DNA of 43,222 nt from Gemmatimonadota bacterium (GTDB taxonomy: Bacteria; JAAXHH01): NCBI GenBank assembly GCA_009838645.1, contig VXRC01000028.1, forward strand, positions 1 through 43,222. Direction: 5' to 3'. Below are positions 23,191-30,959 of this stretch, piece by piece. How positions within the stretch are numbered: the stretch's first letter is position 1; every line of letters begins with the position of its first letter. The position numbers and the translations under genes are program-made. The notes beneath the pieces are model-generated. The model searched no databases, had not been told where the DNA came from, and saw only the letters and a list, made by a program, of their open reading frames with translations.

Positions 23191-24499
23191 ATCCACCACC
23201 CCATCCTGCGCCGATGCGCTGATCCATGAATATGTCCGGCTGTTCCCCGCGGAAGCGGCCTCACACATCGAGCGGATGTCCCCGGAGGAGATTGTGCCGG
23301 CCCTGGCCCTGGTCTCGCCGCCGGAACTCGCGGAAACCGTCAGAAGGATGGATCCCGATGTCGTCGCGGCGTGCGTCCCCGCCATGCAGCCCGAGATGAT
23401 CCGGACCGTGTTTACCCGAGTCGAGCCTGCCGTCGGGGTAAGCGTCTTCGTCCGAATGGAAAGGAAGGACCAGGACAGGGCGTTTTCCCATCTGCCCCAT
23501 CACCTGGTGAGAGAATACCGGTCGCTGATGTCCTATCCCGCCGAGTCCGCCGGTAGCCTGATGGATTCGCGCGTGACCATGTTCCGGGAGGACAGCACCG
23601 TGGAAGAAGCGCTGGTGCAGCTCCGCGCGGTCAAGGGACGCGACCTGCTCGATCTCTGCGTCGTCGACCGGGAGAACCAGCTGACCGGCATGGTACCCCT
23701 GCACCGCCTGGTCAAAGCCGATCTGGGTACCCGGCTCACCGAACTTGTGGACGGCGAGTCCATCCACATTCCCGACATGGCGGAGCGGGAGGAAGTCGTC
23801 GCGCTGATGGAGAAATACCAGATTACCACCATCCCGGTCGTAAACGCGGATGGATTTCTGATGGGCGTGATTCGCCACGATACGATCTTCAGGGCGGCCC
23901 AGGCGGAGATCACGGAGGACCTGCAGACCATGTTCGGCGCCGGCCGGGAGGAACGCGCGTGGTCCCCGGTCTCGTTCTCGATCCGGAAGCGGCTGCCCTG
24001 GCTGGAGGTGAACCTCGTGACGGCCTTCCTCGCTTCCTTCGTCGTCAGCCTCTTCGAGGACACGATCGCCCAGATCACCGCTTTGGCGGTATTTCTGCCG
24101 ATCGTGGCCGGCCAGTCCGGCAACACGGGCTGTCAGGCGCTCGCGGTCGTCATGCGCGGCCTCGCCCTGCGCGAAGTCCGGACCGGCAACTGGTGGCGGG
24201 TCACGCGGAAAGAAGCGGCCATCGGGTTTATCAACGGGTTGGTCGTCGCGGCGACGACCAGTCTGGCCGTGGGGCTGTGGACCGGAATACCCGCCTTCGG
24301 GCTGGTGATCGGCATATCCATGGTCGCGTCCATGGTCATCGCCGGGATTTCCGGCGCGTTGATCCCCCTTCTGCTGAACGCGATCGGCCAGGACCCCGCG
24401 CAGTCTTCGTCCATCATCCTGACCACCGTAACCGACGTCGTGGGCTTCATGAGCTTTCTCGGACTGGCGACGCTTATGATGGGAATGCTGACCGCGTGA
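23183..24499 (+). CDS. mgtE: Magnesium transporter MgtE
   Basis: 438 residues from ATG 23183, which follows AAAAAAGGA by 8 bp and overlaps the previous stop by 8 bp. N-domain about 1-130, a CBS pair about 135-255 (YPAESAGSLMDSRVTMFRED is the classic entry), then five membrane helices carrying the family motifs PIVAGQSGNTGCQALAVVMR and the C-terminal SSIILTTVTDVVGFMSFLGL. The protein is a Mg2+-gated Mg2+ channel of the inner membrane. It is complete, so the shorter upstream protein is additional rather than a split half. Confidence 0.95.
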   Translation: MSESTTPSCADALIHEYVRLFPAEAASHIERMSPEEIVPALALVSPPELAETVRRMDPDVVAACVPAMQPEMIRTVFTRVEPAVGVSVFVRMERKDQDRAFSHLPHHLVREYRSLMSYPAESAGSLMDSRVTMFREDSTVEEALVQLRAVKGRDLLDLCVVDRENQLTGMVPLHRLVKADLGTRLTELVDGESIHIPDMAEREEVVALMEKYQITTIPVVNADGFLMGVIRHDTIFRAAQAEITEDLQTMFGAGREERAWSPVSFSIRKRLPWLEVNLVTAFLASFVVSLFEDTIAQITALAVFLPIVAGQSGNTGCQALAVVMRGLALREVRTGNWWRVTRKEAAIGFINGLVVAATTSLAVGLWTGIPAFGLVIGISMVASMVIAGISGALIPLLLNAIGQDPAQSSSIILTTVTDVVGFMSFLGLATLMMGMLTA

Positions 24500-24557
24500 C
24501 CTCGCTAATGGCCGGACTGCTGACGTCTACGCTATGACCTTGCTGGCCGTTTCCGCT

Positions 24558-24639
24558 GTCCGGCCCTGCCGTCCGGCCCCGTTGTCCGGCCCTGCCGTCC
24601 GGCCCTGCCGTCCGGCCGTCGGGTGGCCGTCGGGTGGCC
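24558..24639. repeat. Intergenic tandem repeats (13-bp and 11-bp units)
   Basis: Plus-strand unit GTCCGGCCCTGCC occurs at 24558-24570, 24584-24596 and 24597-24609, with a variant copy at 24571-24583 and a partial one at 24610-24617. Then GTCGGGTGGCC occurs twice (24618-24639). The array lies between the convergent mgtE and MscS genes. The non-triplet unit contrasts with the in-gene repeats. Confidence 0.85.
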
Positions 24640-24643
24640 ATGT

Positions 24644-25636
24644 TTATTTGGAATCGCCCTGATTCCCGGGTTCCAGGGGCACGTACCTGAACACCGGCGG
24701 CAACGACGCTTCTTCCGAAATCTTGTATTCCACGGCCGAATGCGGATAGGCGAATCCCAGCCTGTCGCTGTTTGAGAACGCACCGACGATCTTCGCGACG
24801 ATGGCCGTGGAGATCTTCTGCCGTTCCACGGCGATGGACTGGTAGCGCAGCCGCATCAGGACCCCGGAATCGAAGAACTCCGCCCTTACCTCCGGTTCCC
24901 GTCCGAGTTCTTCCACGATCTCCTTCGTCGACTCCCGCGCGCAGGCGATGAGCGTCGATTCCGCGAGTTGATAGTCCGAATCATAGGACACCCGCACGGG
25001 GACTTCGTCCAGGATATACTTTGTTTCTTTCGATACCGCGTAGTTGATCACCATCTGGTCGAACAGTACCGCGTTCGGGATCAGTATGCCCCGGTTGGAC
25101 GATTCCTCGCCGCCCACCGTCCCGCCGACCTCTCCCAACAGGACATGGGTCGGCGAGATGTCGAGGACGTCGCCGCGCACGCCCATGATGATGATGCGGT
25201 CGCCGATCTTGAAGGGCCGCTTGATCATGACCATGAGCCACGCCGCCACGCCGGTAACCGGACGCTGGAGCGACCAGCCCAGCACCATGCCCAGGAACGC
25301 CACGGTCAGCCCCATGGCCGCCAGCGAACCGGACATGCTCACGATCACGAATACGATACCCGTAAGGAGAAAGGCGTACTTCCACATGGTGGTGAACTGC
25401 AGGACCTGGGCGTCGCTTCGGTGCTTCTCCTTCATGGCCCGGATGACCAGGTTCTTCGAAATCCTGTACAGCACCATCAGGGCCAGAATCGTAATCACGG
25501 CATACAGGATTCCGGTCATGGATTCTCCCAGGGCGCTGACCAGCATTTCCTGGATCCGCTCCGGGTATCCGTTCGATACGACCTGGGTAGCGGCCGCCTG
25601 GAGGGAATCCTGTGCGACTTCCAGCAAATCGTTCAT
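24644..25636 (-). CDS. MscS-family mechanosensitive ion channel
   Basis: 330 residues. An N-terminal soluble helix, two or three membrane helices, and the pore segment (GLTVAFLGMVLGWSLQRPVTG, about 108-128) are followed by the beta domain (RPFKIGDRIIIMGVRGDVLD) and NRGILIPNAVLFDQMVINY, then an alpha/beta C-terminal domain (VPVRVSYDSDY). This is standard MscS layout, unlike the shorter channel at 21486. GAGGAAAGGA precedes ATG 25636. It converges on the mgtE operon. Confidence 0.92.
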   Translation of the reverse strand: MNDLLEVAQDSLQAAATQVVSNGYPERIQEMLVSALGESMTGILYAVITILALMVLYRISKNLVIRAMKEKHRSDAQVLQFTTMWKYAFLLTGIVFVIVSMSGSLAAMGLTVAFLGMVLGWSLQRPVTGVAAWLMVMIKRPFKIGDRIIIMGVRGDVLDISPTHVLLGEVGGTVGGEESSNRGILIPNAVLFDQMVINYAVSKETKYILDEVPVRVSYDSDYQLAESTLIACARESTKEIVEELGREPEVRAEFFDSGVLMRLRYQSIAVERQKISTAIVAKIVGAFSNSDRLGFAYPHSAVEYKISEEASLPPVFRYVPLEPGNQGDSK

Positions 25637-25904
25637 TGCGTCTTCCTTTCCTCAGTGATACAAGCGATACAAGCGATGCAAGCAATGCAACTGCCATATT
25701 GGCATATACCTGTCATTTTGGCATATCTACGTGTTGTATATACACAAGCCGACATCCTTGTAGTCCGCAAGCCTTTGTTCAGACCGTGTTTTTCAATCTG
25801 GCACGGTAGTTGCGATCAGATATAGGCAGTCGACGGTGAATTCACTTGGAGCATTTAGATACGTCAGAAGTGTCTCACATTCCACTACAAGAAGGAGGAT
25901 TCAA
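25637..25904. promoter_or_regulatory. Divergent promoter region between MscS and Hsp20 genes
   Basis: This 268-bp AT-rich spacer has a 9-bp tandem repeat (GATACAAGC-like, 25657-25690), two copies of TTGGCATAT (in 25699-25727), and the palindrome TGTATATACA at 25735-25744. I find no CIRCE element and no clear sigma-32 promoter. These repeats are candidate regulator sites for the small heat-shock gene. Confidence 0.4.
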
Positions 25905-26351
25905 ATGAATCTCATCAGATGGAAACCCGGCGAGTTGTACAGTCTCAGGCGCAACATGGACCGCATGTTCGACAGCCTGTGGAACCAGTCGGAGGATGGA
26001 GAAGGCACCAACTCCGCGATCTGGACCCCGTCCGTCGACATTTCCGAGACTGAAAACGGCTATGTCATCTCGGCGGACCTGCCCGGCATGAACAGGGAAG
26101 ATTTCGACATTTCCTTCTCGAACGGCCGTCTGGCCATTTCGGGTGAACGCAAGGCGGTGAACAGTACCGGTAAAAACAACGTGCACAGGATCGAACGGCT
26201 GTACGGCAGGTTTACCCGGTCCTTCGATCTGCCGCAGGACGCGGACACCGCCAGGATCGACGCCATGTACAAGGACGGCGTGCTCACCCTCACCATCGGC
26301 AAGGCGGAAAAGGCGAAGTCGAAGCAGATCTCGGTGAAGGTCCACGCGTAA
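25905..26351 (+). CDS. Small heat-shock protein, Hsp20/alpha-crystallin family
   Basis: 148 residues from ATG 25905, preceded by AAGGAGG at 25892-25898; an in-frame ATG at 25836 lacks a ribosome site and would add an atypical extension. The alpha-crystallin domain runs from WTPSVDISETENGYVISADL to the C-terminal VLTLTIGKAEK; ADLPGMNREDFDISFSNGRL and FTRSFDLP are diagnostic. It is an ATP-independent holdase chaperone. The gene stands alone and ends in an intrinsic terminator. Confidence 0.95.
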   Translation: MNLIRWKPGELYSLRRNMDRMFDSLWNQSEDGEGTNSAIWTPSVDISETENGYVISADLPGMNREDFDISFSNGRLAISGERKAVNSTGKNNVHRIERLYGRFTRSFDLPQDADTARIDAMYKDGVLTLTIGKAEKAKSKQISVKVHA

Positions 26352-26404
26352 GCGCCCTGAAGGTCCGCAATCAGGACCCGAAAGGCTTGAAGGCAAGACC
26401 CACG

Positions 26405-26446
26405 GGGAAGTACCTGGAGGCAGGATCCGGGCACTTCCCTGTTTTT
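26405..26446 (+). terminator. Intrinsic terminator after hsp20
   Basis: GGGAAGT (26405-26411) pairs with ACTTCCC (26433-26439), and TGTTTTT follows. The 21-base loop can form its own CCTG/CAGG stem. It is placed 53 bp after the Hsp20 stop. Confidence 0.65.
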
Positions 26447-26479
26447 CTGCCCCACGATGACCGGGGAAGTCCAGGGTCT

Positions 26480-27301
26480 CTACCTCACCACCCCGTAGAA
26501 CCGCGCCAGGAACCTGGGCGGGACGAAAAGGGTATAGAGCAGGCGCAGCATCCAGGTCAGCAACAGCGTGCGCACCGGCCCGCGGCGTTCCCAGCGCCGC
26601 GCGGAGGTCAGCACGGCTTCGTCGATCCAGTCCAGGCCGCCGGCCTTCTTCAGCCGGTCGGCGAACCGGGCGTCTTCGAAGACCGGAATCCCGGGAAATC
26701 CCCCCACTGCCTCGAAGGCCTCCCGCGTAGTATAGATCGCCTGGTCTCCGTAGGTAATGCCCAGGAAGCGCGAACGGAAATTGGTGCCCCGCGCGATCCA
26801 CCGGTATATCCGATTCGTATGGGCGATGTCGAAACGGAACCGTCCTCCGGCCTTGCCCCGCCCACGGATCGATTCGGCCACGAGTTCCCGCCATCGGTCC
26901 GGAAGCCGGGTGTCGGCGTGTAGAAACAACAGCACGTCCCCTGACGAAGCCGCGGCGCCCGCGTTCATCTGGATCGCCCGGCCCCGCAGGCTGGATTCGA
27001 TGAGTCTCGCATCCGGCCGCGAACGGACGATCTCCGGCGTGCCGTCGTCGCTTCCGCCGTCCACGACGATGATTTCCAGACCGGCCGGCTCGTCCGGACG
27101 CACCGATCCGCCGTCGAACTGCCCCAGGCAGTCCTCGATCGTCGATGCCTCGTTGAGTGTGGGGATGATGACGCTGATCCGGGGGGCCCCGGCGCGATAC
27201 GCATTCCCGTGCCCGGGCGTGCCATGGTCGAGGAAAGATGCCGGGGTCGATGAGGCCGGCTTATCCGAGGGTCCGTTCCAATGACCAGATGAAGGCTTCA
27301 T
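26480..27301 (-). CDS. Family 2 glycosyltransferase, TIGR04283-like
   Basis: About 273 residues from ATG 27301 (GAGGGAAG just upstream). GT-A fold signs: ISVIIPTLNEASTIEDCL, IIVVDGGSDDGTPEIV, and LFLHADTRLP holding the DxD-like metal site. GRAIQMNAGAAASSGD and FLGITYGDQAIYTTREAFEA match the rSAM/selenodomain-associated transferase 2 family, whose true substrate is not established. A C-terminal hydrophobic segment (LLLTWMLRLLYTLFVPPRFL) suggests membrane attachment. The start lies 41 bp inside the aminotransferase gene, so translation is probably coupled. Confidence 0.85.
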   Translation of the reverse strand: MKPSSGHWNGPSDKPASSTPASFLDHGTPGHGNAYRAGAPRISVIIPTLNEASTIEDCLGQFDGGSVRPDEPAGLEIIVVDGGSDDGTPEIVRSRPDARLIESSLRGRAIQMNAGAAASSGDVLLFLHADTRLPDRWRELVAESIRGRGKAGGRFRFDIAHTNRIYRWIARGTNFRSRFLGITYGDQAIYTTREAFEAVGGFPGIPVFEDARFADRLKKAGGLDWIDEAVLTSARRWERRGPVRTLLLTWMLRLLYTLFVPPRFLARFYGVVR

Positions 27302-28532
27302 TTTCTTCCCTCGAACCCGTCGAAACGCGGATGTGGTTCGGTGAGGCCCACTGGCCGGCGCCCGCGCGGACCATGACCCGCCTGGACCACAGCTGTCGTA
27401 CGATGCGCTGCGTCTCCCGGCCGAAGTCGGCCCAGACGAAACACCCGTGGCTGGGTATGACCCGGGCACCGAGCCGCTCCAACTCGGCGGTCAGGTAGTC
27501 GTTTCCGTCCCATACGGCCTGCCGGGACCGCCGGACGTGCTCCTCGTCGCCCAGGGCCGCGGCGGCCGCGTGGACGGACAGGACGTTCCGACCCAGGAGG
27601 CCCATGGAGAAAGGCGCAAGGCGGTAGATCACGTCCCGGTGGGCGACGGCGTAGCCCACGCGGATGCCGCCCAGACCATACACCTTGGAGAAGGTGCGGA
27701 GCACGATCACGTTTTCCCGTTCCTTCGCGACCTCGATGAAATCCTGGTACGCCGGGTCACGGACGAAATGAACGTAGACCTCGTCGATGGCCACGAGGAC
27801 GTGGGGCGGCACCCGGTCGATGAAATCCAGGATCTGTCCATGGGGCAACAGCGCCCCGGTAGGGTTGTGGGGGTTGCAGATGATGACCAGGCCGGTGCGG
27901 TCGCCGATCTGCCTGCCCATGTCTTCGAGATCGTGATTCCCGTCAGGGAGTACGGGCGACTTGCGCGCCTGCACCGCGTGGTCCGCGTCACGGAGTTCGT
28001 CGCCGACGCGCGTGATCTGTCCGTAGGAGGGGAGGGCTTCCACGACTTCGCCGTGTTTCATCAGGGCCTGCAGGGCCAGGATCTGGAGCAGCTCGGTCGT
28101 TCCCACGCCCAGCATCAGGCCGTGACGGTCGCCGGTGGCCTTGAAATCGAATCCCGAAGGACGGGGGATGTCCAGGTCGTGGTGCCGGATGATGGCCTGC
28201 TGCAGGGTCGTCGTGTAGTCGTACCGGTTCATCCAGTCCTGGTGCCTCAGCACGGCTTCTATGGCCGCGGGGGAGGCGCCCAGGGGATTCTCGTTGAAGG
28301 CCAGCCGGACCCGGCCCGGTTCGAGCCCTACACTCTTTACGTCCGTGGGCCGCCTGCCCGCAAGCTGGGCCGCAACCGCGTCCGCTCCCGCCGGTCCCGG
28401 CAATCCCGTCAGTCCGCCCGCCAACGCGCCCGCTCCCGCCAGCCCGCATAGTCCGCCCAGTCCGCCCAGGCCGCCGCGGAGGAAGTCCCTGCGAGATACG
28501 GGATCGTCCCCGTAGTATGCGTCAGAGGTCAA
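27261..28532 (-). CDS. HisC-like PLP aminotransferase with Tat signal
   Basis: 423 residues from TTG 28532, whose TTGA overlaps the SpoT stop; AGGA lies 9 bp upstream. The N-terminus carries a twin-arginine motif SRRDFLRGG followed by a Gly/Ala/Leu hydrophobic stretch, so export is predicted. The rest is a class I/II fold aminotransferase: AFNENPLGASP, VIICNPHNPTGALLP, VAIDEVYVHF, and the PLP lysine in RTFSKVYGLGGIRVGY. It resembles histidinol-phosphate aminotransferase, but periplasmic location argues against a role in histidine synthesis. Actual substrate unknown. Confidence 0.85.
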   Translation of the reverse strand: MTSDAYYGDDPVSRRDFLRGGLGGLGGLCGLAGAGALAGGLTGLPGPAGADAVAAQLAGRRPTDVKSVGLEPGRVRLAFNENPLGASPAAIEAVLRHQDWMNRYDYTTTLQQAIIRHHDLDIPRPSGFDFKATGDRHGLMLGVGTTELLQILALQALMKHGEVVEALPSYGQITRVGDELRDADHAVQARKSPVLPDGNHDLEDMGRQIGDRTGLVIICNPHNPTGALLPHGQILDFIDRVPPHVLVAIDEVYVHFVRDPAYQDFIEVAKERENVIVLRTFSKVYGLGGIRVGYAVAHRDVIYRLAPFSMGLLGRNVLSVHAAAAALGDEEHVRRSRQAVWDGNDYLTAELERLGARVIPSHGCFVWADFGRETQRIVRQLWSRRVMVRAGAGQWASPNHIRVSTGSREENEAFIWSLERTLG

Positions 28533-30784
28533 TTGCCGGGATCCTGCTCGAGGTGGTCGAAGACGTCCTCCGACACGTTGCCGTATTTTATGCCCGTTTC
28601 CCGTTCCACCCGGTCCACGCCCTTGACCTTCTTGATCCGGACGATCAGCCGGTCCAGCTGGCTGAGATGTTCCACCTCGATGCCGAAATTGCCGTCCGCC
28701 ATTCCGTCCGTGGTGTCCATCGCGGCGTGGGTGATGTTGATCCCCGCATCGGAAATCGTCCTGGAGATCTCGTTCAGCAGGCCGGGTCGGTCGCTGCCGA
28801 AGATGCGCAGTCCGACGACGAAGAACTGGTCCTTTTCCACGTCCCAGTGTACCTCGAGGCGCCTTTCCAGGTCGTCCACGATGTTCGCGCATTCCTTGTT
28901 ATGCACCGTCACGCCGCGCCCACGGGTGATGAAGCCGATGATCGGATCGCCCGGGACCGGCTGGCAGCACTGCGCGAAGCGGATCATCAGGTTGTCGATG
29001 CCCGTGACCTTGACCCCGCCCCGGGATCGGCGCACCCGGTCCACGAACCGCGTCAGCACCGACTCCCTGGGCGGTTCTTCCTCGGAAGGCTCCTCCGGAA
29101 GCAGCCGCTGGGCGACCTGGGCCGCGGAATACTCCCCGCGTCCGATCGCGGCATAGAGGCGATTCGCGTCGGGCAGCCCGTACTCCTTCGCGAGGGCCTC
29201 CAGTTCGTCGGTTACCTTGCGCTTGACCTTGAGCCGTTTCAACTCCCGGTCCAGCAGGTCTTCGCCGAGGCTGATGCTCTGTTCCAGCGTGGCCTTTCTG
29301 AACCACGACCGGATCTTGGAGGACGCCTTGGTCGTCTTGACGATATCCAGCCAGTACGAACTCGGCGTCTGGTGTGGAGAGGTGAAAATGGTTACCGTGT
29401 CGCCGTTCTGCAATTTCGCGGCCAGCGGCGCGATATTTCCGTTCACCTTCGCCCCGCTGCAGTGGAGCCCGATGTCGGTGTGTATGGCGAAGGCGAAGTC
29501 CAGTACGCTGGCGCCCTGCGGCAGTTCCTTGAGATCCCCGCGCGGGGTGAAGACGAAGATGGCGTCGTCGTACAGGTCCATGCGCAGGTAACTCATGAAC
29601 TCCTTCGGGTCGGTCATGTCGGTCTGCCAGTCCAGCGCCTGGCTGAGCCAGTCTTCCCGGTTCTCGCCGTCCTGGACCTCATCCCTTCCTTCTTTGTAGA
29701 GCCAGTGGGCGGCGATCCCCACTTCCGCGATCCGGTCCATCTCCCGCGTGCGGATCTGGATCTCGGCCGTTTCCCCGTTGGACGCGATGATCGTGGTGTG
29801 CAGGGACTGGTACATGTTCATCTTGGGTCGGGAAACGTAGTCTTTGAAGCGGTCGAAGATGGGGGTGTAGAGTGTATGGATGATCCCGAGCGCGTGGTAG
29901 CAGTTGGGCACCGTATCGGTCACGACGCGCAGCGCCAGCAGGTCGTAGATCTCTTCGAAAGGCCGGTTGCGGCGCTGCATCTTCGTGAAGATGCTGTAGA
30001 AATGCTTGGCCCGACCGTTCACCGTGGCGTCGATGCCGGCGTCCTTCAGGGCCTTGACGATGGGTTGGCGGATCTCGTCGATCAGCTTCTCCCGTTCCGC
30101 CCGCTTCTGGTCCAGCTTGCTCGCGAGATCCCGGTATACATCGGGAGACAGGTATTTCAGGCTGAGGTCTTCCAGTTCGGATTTGATCTTGGCCATGCCG
30201 AACCGGTGGGCGAGCGGCGCGTAGATCTCCCGCGTTTCGAGGGAGATGCGCTGCTGCTTCTCCTCTTCCAGGAAGGACAGCGTCCGCATGTTGTGCAGCC
30301 GGTCCGCGAGCTTGATGAGGATGATGCGCACGTCCTTCGCCATGGAAACGAGCATCTTGCGGAAATACTCGGCCTGGAGTTCCTCCTGGCTTCTGAAGGA
30401 CAGCCCGGTGATCTTGGTGACGCCGTTGACCAGGACGGCCACTTCCTCGCCGAATTCCGCGGCCAGCTGTTCGATTGTCACCTCTTCCACGTCTTCCACC
30501 ACGTCGTGCAGGAGACCCGCCGCGATCGTCACGGCGTCCAGCTGCAGGCCGATCAGCGTAAGCACCACCTGCGTGCAGTGCACCATGAAGGGCTCGCCGG
30601 ACTTGCGGACCTGGCCGGCGTGGTGCAGGGTGCTGAAATGATAGGCTCTTTCGATGAGGTCCAGCTGGGCTTCCAGCGCCTCGTCGGAGTCGATTTCCGG
30701 ATGTGAAATGGCGTACTGCTCCAGCAGTACCTGGACTGGTACGATCGCGGAGTGGGCAAGGGTGTTTTCAGCCGTCGCAGTCAT
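28529..30784 (-). CDS. Bifunctional (p)ppGpp synthetase/hydrolase, RelA/SpoT family
   Basis: 751 residues with the complete long-RSH layout. The HD hydrolase has HDVVED at 93-98; the synthetase domain contains GRAKHFYSIFTKMQRRNRPF and LRVVTDTVPNCYHALG; then TGS (FVFTPRGDLKELPQGASVLD) and a C-terminal ACT domain (VGLRIFGSDRPGLLNEISRT). The HDxxED motif suggests hydrolase activity is kept. It is the only long-RSH gene visible here. It is the first gene of a chain with the aminotransferase and glycosyltransferase genes, each overlapping the next. Confidence 0.96.
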   Translation of the reverse strand: MTATAENTLAHSAIVPVQVLLEQYAISHPEIDSDEALEAQLDLIERAYHFSTLHHAGQVRKSGEPFMVHCTQVVLTLIGLQLDAVTIAAGLLHDVVEDVEEVTIEQLAAEFGEEVAVLVNGVTKITGLSFRSQEELQAEYFRKMLVSMAKDVRIILIKLADRLHNMRTLSFLEEEKQQRISLETREIYAPLAHRFGMAKIKSELEDLSLKYLSPDVYRDLASKLDQKRAEREKLIDEIRQPIVKALKDAGIDATVNGRAKHFYSIFTKMQRRNRPFEEIYDLLALRVVTDTVPNCYHALGIIHTLYTPIFDRFKDYVSRPKMNMYQSLHTTIIASNGETAEIQIRTREMDRIAEVGIAAHWLYKEGRDEVQDGENREDWLSQALDWQTDMTDPKEFMSYLRMDLYDDAIFVFTPRGDLKELPQGASVLDFAFAIHTDIGLHCSGAKVNGNIAPLAAKLQNGDTVTIFTSPHQTPSSYWLDIVKTTKASSKIRSWFRKATLEQSISLGEDLLDRELKRLKVKRKVTDELEALAKEYGLPDANRLYAAIGRGEYSAAQVAQRLLPEEPSEEEPPRESVLTRFVDRVRRSRGGVKVTGIDNLMIRFAQCCQPVPGDPIIGFITRGRGVTVHNKECANIVDDLERRLEVHWDVEKDQFFVVGLRIFGSDRPGLLNEISRTISDAGINITHAAMDTTDGMADGNFGIEVEHLSQLDRLIVRIKKVKGVDRVERETGIKYGNVSEDVFDHLEQDPGN

Positions 30785-30847
30785 CGGGACATTCGCCTCG
30801 ACAGCCCGACATCGGGCCTGAACGCGCTTGACAGGGCCAAGGGGCGA

Positions 30848-30876
30848 TTTAAACTAATGCTTACCCCTTTGGTCAA
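30848..30876 (-). promoter_or_regulatory. Probable sigma-70 promoter of the RelA/SpoT gene
   Basis: On the minus strand: TTGACC (30876-30871), 17-bp spacer, TTTAAA (30853-30848). A transcript would begin near 30841, leaving a leader of about 57 nt before ATG 30784. Confidence 0.55.
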
Positions 30877-30917
30877 CCGACGCGGAATGCGTGTGTAACG
30901 TTTCTTATTTACAATAG

Positions 30918-30941
30918 GTTATCTCATATCCTTTAGATAAC
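30918..30941. repeat. 7-bp stem inverted repeat between hydrolase and SpoT genes
   Basis: GTTATCT (30918-30924) and AGATAAC (30935-30941) separated by 10 bases. It has no T-run on either strand, so it is a weak terminator candidate at best; it could be a protein site upstream of the SpoT promoter. Confidence 0.4.
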
Positions 30942-30959
30942 GGGCGAAATGGACCGTTG

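Noticed and set aside
22315-24499. The two MgtE-related genes as one frameshifted mgtE
   Set aside because: The downstream gene is complete in all domains with its own start and ribosome site; the first carries its own N-domain and CBS pair, so they are two genes.
28533-28892. N-terminal extension of the aminotransferase by 120 codons
   Set aside because: It lies within the RelA/SpoT gene in another frame and is low-complexity; the Tat signal follows directly after TTG 28532.
28517-30706. A 729-codon open frame on the plus strand
   Set aside because: It is antisense to the fully recognisable RelA/SpoT gene and has no domain signs.
30918-30941. Intrinsic terminator of the hydrolase gene
   Set aside because: A 7-bp stem exists but no T-run follows on either strand.
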